From Paenibacillus sp. GM2 (GTDB taxonomy: Bacteria; Bacillota; Bacilli; Paenibacillales; Paenibacillaceae): a DNA stretch of 64,000 nt. Positions 39,518 to 48,191 of the stretch are shown one piece after another. The translations under genes were made by a program, and so were the position numbers. The stretch spans positions 1-64,000 of the forward strand of contig NZ_LN831275.1 of NCBI RefSeq assembly GCF_900069005.2. The letters are read 5' to 3'. Below the pieces are notes generated by a model. It did not search any database. It was not told the origin of the DNA and worked only from the letters and a program-made list of their open reading frames with translations. The first letter of the stretch is position 1; each line of letters starts with the position of its first letter.

Positions 39518-40825
39518 ATGCCTGTGCCAGTCTATCTAGGAAAAGTGCTGGAATTGCAGTCCGTTTCAAACCAAGCGGATCAATCCTATTTAACTATCAA
39601 AATATCATCTGAGCAAGAACCAGGTACCGAGGTACTATGGAAAATTGACAACACTACAGCGGATCATTTGCAAGCCATCTTTGAACAAGAACTTGATCCC
39701 GATACCGTTAATAAATATCGCTTGTCCTTTTATACCGCTCGGGATTCCGCCAATAGCTGCTATGTCAGCTATCTGACGAGGACTTATTGCGAGCAAAGCG
39801 AGCGGATCTATTTCACCTGTTCTGAACAATATGTGCACGACTTGCAATCTATTAGAACAAATAAATCCATCGATGGGCTAGAGTTCCTGACCCCCTTACC
39901 CGAAACAGCGCCTGAGCCTGATTCTTCGAAATCTGAGAACGCGCGTCCATATCTATCCAACCGGGGACTTATCTGGTCAGCCATTGTTTTGATGAGCATC
40001 ATTATTTTAATGCTGATAGGTTCCGCGGTACCTGCTTTCTCTTACAAGATGGCTAGCGGCATAGATGCCGATACTCAGCTGGTCGGGGGCATGACCAAGA
40101 CAATTGATAGCATTGAGGGGCTTACTTCAGAGATAGGATCGATAACCGCCGTCAATCCTCAATTCCAAGCACCAGCAGCGGAGCAGAAAATAGCTAAAGC
40201 CGTGGACGCTCCGGCAAGGCCTGCAAATGAGCCGGTTGTTTCGTTTGTGGAATTGAACGATACCTTGAATTTTAGTATTACGAAAGGCCATGTCGCCCTT
40301 ACCTTTGACGACGGACCTTCCAAGTTCACAGAGAAGATTGCCGACGTATTGAAGGAGTATCGAGTGGGAGGAACTTTCTTCTTTATCGGAGAAAATGTTG
40401 AGAAGTATCCCGAATCGGTTCAGTATGTGAAGGAGCATGGGTACTCAATCGGTAGCCACAGCATGCATCACCTGGAACTGACCAAGCTATCCAAGGCGAA
40501 GCAAAAATACGAAATTACCCAGCCTAATGAGATGATTGAAAAATTGACCGGAGAACCTGTCGTTCTCTTTCGCCCGCCCTACGGGGCCAAAAATAAGGCG
40601 CTCGTCGATTACATAAATAATACGAATCATAAAATGGTATTATGGGATATCGATACGCTTGATTGGAAGAGCCGGAACGCGGATAAAATTTATCAATCCA
40701 TCCAAAATGCGCAACCCGACGGTTCTATCATACTCATGCATGAAACGAAAGCTACGCTCGAAGCCCTGCCTAGAATTATTAAATATTTGCAGGATCAGAA
40801 GCTTGATATGGTGAGTTTGCGATAA
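39518..40825 (+). CDS. Membrane-anchored polysaccharide deacetylase (NodB domain)
   Basis: A 435-residue protein. The N-terminal 145 residues are a soluble, uncharacterised domain, a single membrane helix follows (LIWSAIVLMSIIILMLIGSAVPAF, about 150-172), then a linker and a NodB homology domain (residues 260-435). The domain has catalytic TFDDGPS, GTFFFIGENV, metal-binding HxxxH in SHSMHHLELT, the FRPPYGAKN motif, LWDIDTLDW and ILMHE. It should remove acetyl groups from peptidoglycan or a related polymer outside the cell. The large cytosolic N-terminal domain is not usual for this family. Confidence 0.88.
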   Translation: MPVPVYLGKVLELQSVSNQADQSYLTIKISSEQEPGTEVLWKIDNTTADHLQAIFEQELDPDTVNKYRLSFYTARDSANSCYVSYLTRTYCEQSERIYFTCSEQYVHDLQSIRTNKSIDGLEFLTPLPETAPEPDSSKSENARPYLSNRGLIWSAIVLMSIIILMLIGSAVPAFSYKMASGIDADTQLVGGMTKTIDSIEGLTSEIGSITAVNPQFQAPAAEQKIAKAVDAPARPANEPVVSFVELNDTLNFSITKGHVALTFDDGPSKFTEKIADVLKEYRVGGTFFFIGENVEKYPESVQYVKEHGYSIGSHSMHHLELTKLSKAKQKYEITQPNEMIEKLTGEPVVLFRPPYGAKNKALVDYINNTNHKMVLWDIDTLDWKSRNADKIYQSIQNAQPDGSIILMHETKATLEALPRIIKYLQDQKLDMVSLR

Positions 40826-40830
40826 TAGCT

Positions 40831-40866
40831 ATGGAAAAGCCGACACCTTGAGGGTCGGCTTTTCCA
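40831..40866. terminator. Bidirectional terminator between deacetylase and aldo/keto reductase genes
   Basis: ATGGAAAAGCCGAC pairs perfectly with GTCGGCTTTTCCAT around 8 nt. It serves the convergent genes on both strands. Confidence 0.85.
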
Positions 40867-40880
40867 TGTTCTATGACTTA

Positions 40881-41843
40881 TTAGCCCTCGCGTAAATAAC
40901 ACACAGCGGCGGAGTCAAGCTGAAGGTCGCCGGCCTTGAGACTCTCCTCAAGCTGCTGACTTGTACGGCAACCGATGATCGGAAATGCCGGGAACGATTG
41001 AGAGGTCAAATAGGCGAGCGCCACCTCCGTACCGGAGCAACCCAGCTGCTTAGCCGTCTCCTGGACACGCGCCAGACGGCCAAAATTGACCTCATTGTAG
41101 AACATATTTACAACGCTGACTTTGGTACGTTCTTCTGGACGATATTTCCCGCTAAAAAATCCTTGGGCTTGCGATGTATAAGGGATAGCGGCAAGTCCTG
41201 TTGATATATGATAATCCAGCATCCGTCCATCCATCTGAACCGTCGTTGGATCGGCAATCCCCTCCGGGTTCACCACAGCCAGACTCCATTGCATCTGATT
41301 CGCAACAAAGCCTGATTTGCCAATAGAAGCAGCATACTGTCGTGCCGCCTCAATCCGCTCCACCGTCCAGTTTGAGCAGGCGTAATAACGAATACACCCC
41401 GCCCGTACATGCTCCTCAAGCATATCGATGATATCCTCCACAGGTCTGGAGATATCATCGCGATGCAGCCAGTATAGATCAATGACATCAGTGCCTAGAT
41501 TAAGCAAGCTATGATCCAGATCGAAGGCAATGTCCTCCCGGGTTAATCTGCCCATGGACATCTTATCCCGAGCCGGATGTCCCCCTTTGGTCGCCAAAAT
41601 AATCGAACTACGCTGGCCCCGGCTCTTCAGCCATTTGCCCAGGGTCTTCTCAGTAACGCTCTTCACATCGCTCTCCCAATCAGAGTACACACTGGCCGTA
41701 TCAATGAAATTTCCGCCCCGCTCACAATACGCATCAAGCAGTGTGAAAGCATCAGCCTCGCTAATCGAAGCTCCAACGCCAGCCGTCCCGAAGCAAATCC
41801 GCGCCGCCTCAAGCTCTGTATTTGGAATATGCCCGTATCTCAT
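40881..41843 (-). CDS. Aldo/keto reductase
   Basis: A 320-residue NADPH-dependent oxidoreductase with a TIM-barrel AKR pattern: ARICFGTAGVG, GGNFIDTASVY (Asp), the catalytic Lys in ILATKGGHP, DLYWLHRDD (His), RYYACSNWTVERIEAA, FVANQMQWS and the coenzyme segment FPIIGCRTSQQLEESL. GGAGGGG precedes ATG 41843. It is the last gene of a leftward group with ThuA, SDR, VOC and sugar ABC genes, so it probably acts on a keto-sugar or sugar-derived aldehyde; the substrate is unknown. Confidence 0.88.
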   Translation of the reverse strand: MRYGHIPNTELEAARICFGTAGVGASISEADAFTLLDAYCERGGNFIDTASVYSDWESDVKSVTEKTLGKWLKSRGQRSSIILATKGGHPARDKMSMGRLTREDIAFDLDHSLLNLGTDVIDLYWLHRDDISRPVEDIIDMLEEHVRAGCIRYYACSNWTVERIEAARQYAASIGKSGFVANQMQWSLAVVNPEGIADPTTVQMDGRMLDYHISTGLAAIPYTSQAQGFFSGKYRPEERTKVSVVNMFYNEVNFGRLARVQETAKQLGCSGTEVALAYLTSQSFPAFPIIGCRTSQQLEESLKAGDLQLDSAAVCYLREG

Positions 41844-41965
41844 ATGTATATCCCCTCCCATCAATCCTTTATTAGAAATTTTGAAATCATCATAGTTTAA
41901 AAAGCCTCTTTATGAGAATAAGCAGCGGATAACCTGCTTATAGGCAAGTCATCCGCTAGGCAAGT

Positions 41966-42637
41966 CTATGGTTCAAGCTCAGTGCACCAAGCAACGAGGC
42001 CTCTCATCACCTCAATAAACTGCGGCATCAGCAGGCCTTCGGAGAGATGGGCTGGCGTCAGGCAGCCCACTCGCCCTGAGCCGTACGCATGGTACCAGCC
42101 CGCTTTACTCTCGCCGTCTATAGAAGAAGAACGCAAAAATACAGTCGTCTTGGACTCATCGCAAGCTACGAAGTAATGCTCATCCATGAAAGCGAACGAC
42201 GCCCCAAGCTCTCCCAGCTCCGTGCCTGGCAACGGGGTATACGTGACTTTGCTGTGCTCTGACGGATGGGATAAGAAGTGCCCCTGCAGCATTCTCACAT
42301 AAGCCCCACCTACAGGGTAGGAGGCAAGACCGGAGTGCCAGGCAAGCCAAGCCCCGCCTCCGGCAACATAATCCGCGATGTTCTCTGCCACCGGAGGTGT
42401 CATCCACTGTTTCACCTGTTCCGACTGCGGATCGATCCGATCCTCAGCGAACAGAACGACCAGATCAGGCAATACACCTGACGGACGAACCAGCTCCTGC
42501 TCAAGCTGCTCCACACCTGCATAAGCGACCTGTAATCGACCATCCTTGACGAACGGCTCGACCACCCGATCGAACGACTTCTTGGCCCGTTCAGCATCAT
42601 GATAGAAGTCTCCGACAATTGCTAGTACACGCTTCAT
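41966..42637 (-). CDS. ThuA-like domain protein
   Basis: A 223-residue ThuA-like (GATase1-fold) protein: MKRVLAIVGDFYHDAERAKKSFDRVV, PDLVVLFAEDRI, IADYVAGGGAWLAWHSGLASYP, TYTPLPGTEL, FMDEHYFVACDES and RVGCLTPAHLSEGLL. In Rhizobium ThuA acts in trehalose/maltitol catabolism with the dehydrogenase ThuB; here it is in a group with SDR, VOC and AKR enzymes and a sugar ABC importer. That context supports a role in catabolism of an oxidised disaccharide, by analogy only. Confidence 0.85.
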   Translation of the reverse strand: MKRVLAIVGDFYHDAERAKKSFDRVVEPFVKDGRLQVAYAGVEQLEQELVRPSGVLPDLVVLFAEDRIDPQSEQVKQWMTPPVAENIADYVAGGGAWLAWHSGLASYPVGGAYVRMLQGHFLSHPSEHSKVTYTPLPGTELGELGASFAFMDEHYFVACDESKTTVFLRSSSIDGESKAGWYHAYGSGRVGCLTPAHLSEGLLMPQFIEVMRGLVAWCTELEP

Positions 42638-42736
42638 CTCTAATCATCTCCAATCTGCTTCTAATAGAGTTACTATATACGTAAGAACGGAAGACGCAAT
42701 AGAAAAGCCGTTCGACTAGCGCCCCTTCATCTCCGG

Positions 42737-42925
42737 TTCTAACGGAAATGGGAGCCGTTATTAGGTCAAAAAAGCGACCGTGGAAAATCTAACGGAAATG
42801 AGTGACCTTATTAGGCAAATTTTCGGCCAAATGGGGTCGTTAACCCACCAATAGCGCACCACATTTCCGTTACAATTCTAATGTGCTAATAAATAGCAAA
42901 ATAGAGACCGTGGTTTCCGTTAGCT
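42737..42925. repeat. Cluster of dispersed intergenic repeat, GGAAATG variant
   Basis: Two direct copies, TCTAACGGAAATGGGAGCCG-TTATTAGG and TCTAACGGAAATGAGTGACC-TTATTAGG, are followed by two inverted copies (ATTTCCGTTACAA, TTTCCGTTAGC). The order two direct then two inverted is the same as at 21895-22170. It lies between thuA and the tandem repeat after the SDR gene. Confidence 0.7.
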
Positions 42926-42934
42926 CACTTCTTG

Positions 42935-43097
42935 AGCTTACTCCTAGTGCTCACTTCCAGTGCTCACTTCCAGTGCTCACTTCCAAAACCACTTCCAGTG
43001 CTCACCCAAGCTCACTTCCAAAACCACTTCCAGAGCTCACTTCCAGAACCCACTCCCAAAGCTCACTTCCAGAGCCCACTCCCAGTGCTCACTCCGA
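42935..43097. repeat. 12-13-bp tandem repeat (GCTCACTTCCAGT)
   Basis: About twelve degenerate units of AGTGCTCACTTCC and AAAACCACTTCC type run without a break up to the stop codon of the SDR gene. The transcribed (minus) strand is G-rich: GGAAGTGAGC repeated with GGGAGTGGG variants. No coding frame with a start makes sense. Confidence 0.8.
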
Positions 43098-43796
43098 TCA
43101 ATAAGGCATAGCCTCGCCCTTATGATTGATCATCCAGCTCTCCTGCTCCGGCTGAATCTTCCGCTCTGCAAGGTTCAAGAGTCCAACCGCTGTATCCTGC
43201 GGATGCCCGGGGGCCCGGTCTCCCCCCATCTGCGTCTTGATCCAGCCAGGGTGTACGCTGTACACTACGAAGCCCTGCGGCGCGAGTTCCTTGCGCAACT
43301 GCGCAGTGAAGAAGGTCAATCCGCACTTTGACAACGCGTACGGATAATCTGCTCCGTATGCCGCTGAGAAGCAGCCCGCCTCTGAGCTGATATTGATAAT
43401 GCACGGCTGATTGCTCTTGCGCAAGAGAGGCAGGAAATGCTTGGCCACCTTCATCGGTCCATACAGATTGGTCTGCATTGTAAGCTCCATATCCTTGAAA
43501 TCAAGCTGCTCCAGCTTCTGATCACGCGCAATCAGTATGCCTGCATTGTTAATGAGAGCGTCGATATGACCGTGCTTCTGCTCGATCTGAAGCCTGGCCT
43601 CGCGAATTTCGCGTTCATCATTCACATCCAGTTGTACGATATCAAGCTGCTGCGAGTATTTGTTACTCAGTTCCTGCAAATGTCCAATGCGCTTTATGTC
43701 CCGGACAGTAGCCATCACCTGATGCCCGCGCTCCAGCGCCTCGCTTGCCGTTGCCAGCCCTAAGCCCTGAGCGGCCCCTGTCAACAAAATCTTCAT
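43098..43796 (-). CDS. Short-chain dehydrogenase/reductase
   Basis: A 232-residue Rossmann enzyme: KILLTGAAQGLGLATASEAL (TGxxxGxG), LDVNDEREI, LINNAGIL, INISSEAGCF (Ser) and catalytic YPYALSKCGLTFFTAQL (YxxxK), then VYSVHPGWIKTQMGG. Its gene is 23 nt downstream of a VOC gene in the sugar ABC locus and just upstream of a tandem repeat. It probably oxidises a sugar hydroxyl. GGAGGAG precedes the ATG. Confidence 0.88.
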   Translation of the reverse strand: MKILLTGAAQGLGLATASEALERGHQVMATVRDIKRIGHLQELSNKYSQQLDIVQLDVNDEREIREARLQIEQKHGHIDALINNAGILIARDQKLEQLDFKDMELTMQTNLYGPMKVAKHFLPLLRKSNQPCIINISSEAGCFSAAYGADYPYALSKCGLTFFTAQLRKELAPQGFVVYSVHPGWIKTQMGGDRAPGHPQDTAVGLLNLAERKIQPEQESWMINHKGEAMPY

Positions 43797-43819
43797 ATTT
43801 TGCTCTCCTCCCTCTAGGA

Positions 43820-44296
43820 TCAGTCCTGCTCCGGACCGAGCTCCTGCAAGCCCAGCGTTACGCCAAGCCTCTTCTCCGAATCGAAATAACAGTAGCGCCC
43901 GGCGCCATACTCTCCCTTATGATTGAGTGGATAACCCCTCTGCTCCATGAAATCGATATGCTGGTTGAAGCCGTCGACCGTAAACATAATAAAGTGAACA
44001 CCCTCGCCATGCGCCTGCTTGAATTCATTCCACGGACTCGGCTCATCGTACGGCTCCAGCAATTCCAGCACCATCGGCCCCATCTGCAGCACACACATCT
44101 TTGTGCGGGTAGGGCGAAGCTCACCGCGCTGCCAGGTATAGGAGTCAGCCGAAGGCTCGTAGACCGCATCAGGATCAGGAACAGAGATCGCGGGAACCTC
44201 CATCCCGAACAGCTGGCAGAAATGCTTGGCCGCCGCTTCAATATCGTTAACGACAATCCCCATCTTTAACAAGTGATTATTCGATATATGTTCCAT
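43820..44296 (-). CDS. VOC-superfamily protein (glyoxalase-like), copy 2
   Basis: A 158-residue protein with two betaalphabetabetabeta modules: HLLKMGIVVNDIEAAAKHFCQLFGM at the start, VLQMGPMVLELLEPYDEPSPW, and the second module HGEGVHFIMFTVDGFNQHIDFMEQRGYP ... GRYCYFDSEKRLGVTLGL. Expected metal ligands are an early polar residue, Glu in LELLEP, His in GEGVHF and a C-terminal residue. It is paralogous to the adjacent VOC protein. Both are in the sugar ABC operon, suggesting an isomerase, epimerase or lyase step. Confidence 0.82.
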   Translation of the reverse strand: MEHISNNHLLKMGIVVNDIEAAAKHFCQLFGMEVPAISVPDPDAVYEPSADSYTWQRGELRPTRTKMCVLQMGPMVLELLEPYDEPSPWNEFKQAHGEGVHFIMFTVDGFNQHIDFMEQRGYPLNHKGEYGAGRYCYFDSEKRLGVTLGLQELGPEQD

Positions 44297-44366
44297 TCTT
44301 CTCCACCCCTATTTTTAGAAGTTGTTCACAGAGACCGCTCTGGACAATAAAGCCAGTTAAGGGTAT

Positions 44367-44822
44367 TCAATTATCATTCTCCAGCAATTCCACCAACACC
44401 TTCAGCTCGGCAAAAGAATCCATATATGCATAACGCCCGCCGGTATATTCGCCCTTTTGAATCAGCGGCATTTGCTGCGCCTGCATAACGCTAACCTTCT
44501 CCTTCATTCCCTTCACGAAGAAGGCGATATGATGCACTCCTTCGCCATGCTCGTCGAGAAATTCCCGCCAGGTGGAAGGGTGCTGATCAGGTTCGATCAG
44601 TTCAATCTGCAGTTGGCCGCAATCAATGAACGCGAGCTTCGCCCGGGCCGGGGAGGACTCTCCCTTATATTCCGTCTGTGCAACATCTGCGGTATCCGTC
44701 CAGGACCACTTGGGCTGCTCAATTCCGAAAAATTTGGCGTAGCTCTGGGCTACCTTCTCAATATCGCGAACAATAATACCAATCTGAGTAACAATCGTGG
44801 TCCCGAGCAAGCTTTTTTCCAT
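44367..44822 (-). CDS. VOC-superfamily protein (glyoxalase-like), copy 1
   Basis: A 151-residue protein with the same architecture as its neighbour: TIVTQIGIIVRDIEKVAQSYAKFFGI, LAFIDCGQLQIELIEPDQHPSTW, HGEGVHHIAFFVKGMKEKV and GRYAYMDSFAELKVLVELLEN. The start at 44822 follows AAGGAGA; a longer frame to 44879 would overlap the permease gene. It lies 32 nt after that gene, hence in the operon. Identity between the two copies is modest by eye, so the duplication is old. Confidence 0.82.
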   Translation of the reverse strand: MEKSLLGTTIVTQIGIIVRDIEKVAQSYAKFFGIEQPKWSWTDTADVAQTEYKGESSPARAKLAFIDCGQLQIELIEPDQHPSTWREFLDEHGEGVHHIAFFVKGMKEKVSVMQAQQMPLIQKGEYTGGRYAYMDSFAELKVLVELLENDN

Positions 44823-44853
44823 AATAAATCGTCTCCTTATGATTGAATTATAA

Positions 44854-45741
44854 TTATGCTTCGTCCGAGCTGAATCCATTGGACAGCTTGAACAGGGCTA
44901 ACGTAATAATTAATGCAAGGATCAGCAGGATCCAGGCCATCGCTGAAGCGTAGCCCATCTTCGCATACTGGAATGCATTCTGATACAAATATAGCGAATA
45001 GAACATCGTTGAGCCGTCGGGACCGCCATTGGTAATAATGAAGGATTCGGCAAAAGACTGCAGAGTTCCTATCACGCCCGTAATCACATTAAACACAATC
45101 GCCGGCTTCAGCATCGGAATCGTAATGTTCACGACCTGTCTCCAGGAGCTGGCCCCATCGATGGATGCAGCTTCATACAGGGAATCGGATATGCCCTGCA
45201 GTCCAGCCAGATAAATGATGATCATCTGTCCTGAACACCACAGTCCCATCAGAATGAAAGCAGGCTTCGACCAAGCAGGGCTTGAAAACCAGCCCGGGCC
45301 CTCAATGCCAAACACGCCCAAAAAGGAATTTACCACTCCGTTCTCCGGCTGCAGCACCCAAATCCATAGCACAGAGAGGACAACCAAAGGCACCAGTGTT
45401 GGCAAGAAGAAGACCACTCTGAAGAAAGACAAACCCTTGATTTTCTTGCTGTTGAGCAGTATTGCAATAAATACTGCGCCGATCGTTGTCACGGTCGTAC
45501 CAATTACAATCATATAAAGCGTGTTCATCAGCACCTTGTAGAACAGTGAATCCCCGGCGAACAGCTTCGTATAATTATCAAGGCCCACCCAGACCGGCGG
45601 GTTAATAATGTTATAGTCCGTCAGTGAATAATATAGTGAGCTTATTAGCGGATAGCCGGTAAATACAAGGAACCCGATCACCCAAGGCGATATGAACAGC
45701 AGGCCGTTCCGCAGATTGCGGCGGTCCAATTTGGAACGCAT
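44854..45741 (-). CDS. Sugar ABC transporter permease (MalF/UgpA type)
   Basis: A 295-residue membrane protein with six helices (LFISPWVIGFLVFTGYPLISSLYYS, MIVIGTTVTTIGAVFIAILL and so on). The coupling EAA loop reads SLYEAASIDGASSWRQVVNITIPMLKP. A C-terminal NGGPDGSTMFYSLYLYQ pattern is typical of carbohydrate uptake family 1. It pairs with the next permease; the ATPase (MsmX/UgpC type) is not in the locus and is presumably shared, as is usual in Bacillales. Confidence 0.92.
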   Translation of the reverse strand: MRSKLDRRNLRNGLLFISPWVIGFLVFTGYPLISSLYYSLTDYNIINPPVWVGLDNYTKLFAGDSLFYKVLMNTLYMIVIGTTVTTIGAVFIAILLNSKKIKGLSFFRVVFFLPTLVPLVVLSVLWIWVLQPENGVVNSFLGVFGIEGPGWFSSPAWSKPAFILMGLWCSGQMIIIYLAGLQGISDSLYEAASIDGASSWRQVVNITIPMLKPAIVFNVITGVIGTLQSFAESFIITNGGPDGSTMFYSLYLYQNAFQYAKMGYASAMAWILLILALIITLALFKLSNGFSSDEA

Positions 45742-45752
45742 AGCTTCTCCCC

Positions 45753-46595
45753 CTATCCTTTGATCCCTGTGAAGGTAATCCCCTGAATGAAATATTTCTG
45801 CAGCAGGAAGAAAATGATTAATACGGGAAGCGTCATACTAACACCCACGGCCATCAGCAGCGTCCATCGTGGATCATTCACCGACATAATCTGCTGGATC
45901 CCAAGTGAGAGCGTATACAATTTATTGTCATTCAAGAAGACAAGCGGACCGATGAAATCTCCCCAAGCTCTTGTAAAAGAAAAGATCGCGACCGTGATCA
46001 TGACCGGCAAAGAGAGCGGCAAAGTCAGCTGCCAATAAATACGGAACTCGCTGGCTCCGTCCACCTTGACCGATTGGGACAGCTCCTTCGGAATTCCGAT
46101 AAAGAACTGACGCAGCAAAAAGATAAAGTAAGCGTTGCCAAAAAAAGCAGGAATTACAAGCGGTTTAAAGCTCCCGATCCAGCCAAACTTCTGAAACAAC
46201 ACGAACAACGGGATCATCGTTACCTGAAAAGGCAGCATCATTGTAGCTAATACAATAATGAACAGCGTATCGCGGCCTTTCCATTCAATCCGTGAGAAGC
46301 CGTATGCAACCAGACTGTTGGACAGCACTCCGCCTATAATTGCCATAGCGCAAATATACAGGGTGTTCCGCAGATAGAGCAGGAACGGAAACTGCTGAAA
46401 GGCGGTTACATAGTTAGCCCACTGAAGCTTCGCCGGAATCCACACCGGAGGATCGGCGAACAGCTCTGTATTGCTCTTTAATGAACCTGAAATCAGCCAT
46501 ATAAAAGGAACAATATACGCAAGTGCCACAGCAACCAAAATTATATAGACAACGACCTTCTCGATCATATCTATCCTGTACTTGGTGTGTATCAT
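45753..46595 (-). CDS. Carbohydrate ABC transporter permease (MalG/UgpE type)
   Basis: A 280-residue membrane protein: VYIILVAVALAYIVPFIWLISGSLKSNTELF at the start (usual MalG pattern), the coupling loop ELSQSVKVDGASEFRIYWQLTLPLSLP, and the end KYFIQGITFTGIKG. ATG 46595 follows AAGGGG; a GTG two codons upstream is possible. Stop is 12 nt before the next permease start, so both are co-translated. Confidence 0.92.
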   Translation of the reverse strand: MIHTKYRIDMIEKVVVYIILVAVALAYIVPFIWLISGSLKSNTELFADPPVWIPAKLQWANYVTAFQQFPFLLYLRNTLYICAMAIIGGVLSNSLVAYGFSRIEWKGRDTLFIIVLATMMLPFQVTMIPLFVLFQKFGWIGSFKPLVIPAFFGNAYFIFLLRQFFIGIPKELSQSVKVDGASEFRIYWQLTLPLSLPVMITVAIFSFTRAWGDFIGPLVFLNDNKLYTLSLGIQQIMSVNDPRWTLLMAVGVSMTLPVLIIFFLLQKYFIQGITFTGIKG

Positions 46596-46643
46596 AATCA
46601 CCCCTTACTCTTTAATCAAGATTCAGGCAGCGAATCGACAGGC

Positions 46644-47984
46644 TTACTTGGACTGTTTATCCACCTCGGCTTGAAGCTTCTTCTCAGCATTTTGCAGCAG
46701 CGGCTTTGGATCGCTGTTATTATAGATCACATTATCCCGAAGCAGCGTAATCTCATTGGACATCTCTTTAGCCACGATCGTTAGCGCCGGGTGGCCTGAG
46801 TTTGGTGAAGAGGCGATTTCGCGAACGATTTTATAGACTGCGTCTCCTTCTTTATCCCATTTAATCGCATCATTTGGCGCTTTGTAGATCGACAGCGATC
46901 TCCAGATGTTAATGTTGTCGGCCATGACCTCCGGCTTCACACCAAACAGGATGAACCTCATGGCCGCTTCAGGATTTTTGGCTCCCTTCGGAATCATGAA
47001 GATGTTCGTGCCGAAGTTCGAGGAATTGGCCCGGCCTCCCTGCGGGGCTGGTATAGCTGCCACACGGTAGTTCAGATTAGGCGCATATTCTTTGAGTGCA
47101 TTCGCGAACCAGTTGCCGTTTACGGTCATCGCCACCTTGCCCTAGAAGAACGGGTGATCCGGCGAGAACGCTCCACCAAAGCCGGACGAGAATGATTTAA
47201 TCTTCTCCGGATTGTACTTCCGGGCATAGGTATTCATCCAATTCAGCATATCGACCATATGCGGGTCATCAAGTACCACCTTCTTGTCGCTCACATCATA
47301 GAAGTCAGCGCCGAAGATATACCCCCACATGAACGCTTCGTCTCCTGCATCAAGCCATGGAATGAAGCCAAGCCGGCTGATCTTGTTATCCTCTACCTGC
47401 GATAAACGCTCGGCCGCCGCATCTAATTCCTCAATCGTTGTTGGCGGTTCATCCGGATCGAGCCCTGCCTCAATGAATAAATCCACATTGTAATAAAGCA
47501 AGTTAACGTTTGAGTCTTCCGGGAAAAGGTAAGTCGTGCAATCGACCTTCATTACATCTCTATAAGCATCCAGAATTTCATCCTCTTTAAAATCAGTATC
47601 CGCGAGCAGATCATCAAGCGGCATCAATGCCCCCTGAGCGGCAAGCGCATAGGCACTGGCATATTCATTAGTGATGACGACATCGGGAGGGTTGCCGCCG
47701 GATATGGCAGCGAGCAGCTTACCGTTGGATATTCCTCCATCCGGTGGAACATAGGTTGCGTTGAAGTTCACGTCCGGATATTCCTTCTTGAATTCATCCA
47801 TCCGCCATTGATCCCATTTCTCCGAATCACCGCCCCAAGGGTACCAATAGGTTAGCGACCCACCTGCTCCCTGGCTGGATTTGCCGCCAGAAGCTGCCGG
47901 TTCCGTTGATCCCCCGCCACATCCTGCAAGAACTAGACTTAAGCCTACCAGTAAGCTTAACAGTACTGTTACTTGTTTCTTCAT
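46644..47984 (-). pseudogene. Extracellular sugar-binding lipoprotein with one in-frame amber codon
   Basis: The gene encodes a 446-codon binding protein: signal peptide with lipobox LVLAGC, then LTYWYPWGGDSEKW, the NPPDVVITNEYASAYALAAQGALMPLDDLL motif, and after residue 280 a TAG (47142-47144). The same frame then continues GKVAMTVNGNWFANALKEYAPNLNYRVAAIPAPQGG to a normal end. Everything but the one codon looks like a standard family-1 solute-binding protein. The site reads DHPFF-stop-GKVAM; a tyrosine or tryptophan codon would restore it. Either a recent null mutation or a sequencing error. Confidence 0.88.
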
Positions 47985-48095
47985 AAGATACCCCTCGCTT
48001 TATTAGAGATTATTGTACCTTGATCAAGATGTGCTTCTTGAACCTCCCAACATCAATCCGCCGGAATGTCTGCCCATCACCTCCCCCCTTTTGTG

Positions 48096-48105
48096 AACAC
48101 GTGTT
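48096..48105. promoter_or_regulatory. LacI-family operator upstream of the binding-protein gene
   Basis: AACACGTGTT palindrome, 112 nt before the binding-protein start. The same decamer occurs at 49251 and 49359 around the lacI gene. Confidence 0.75.
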
Positions 48106-48191
48106 TATCATTAATCAAAAAAATACTATCCTACGGCAAATAGTATTTTTTTGGATTAACCGATCTATTGGATTAAGCACCTGAATCACCG

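Noticed and set aside
42935-43097. Possible CRISPR array
   Set aside because: The units are 12-13 bp and contiguous, without unique spacers; this is a minisatellite.
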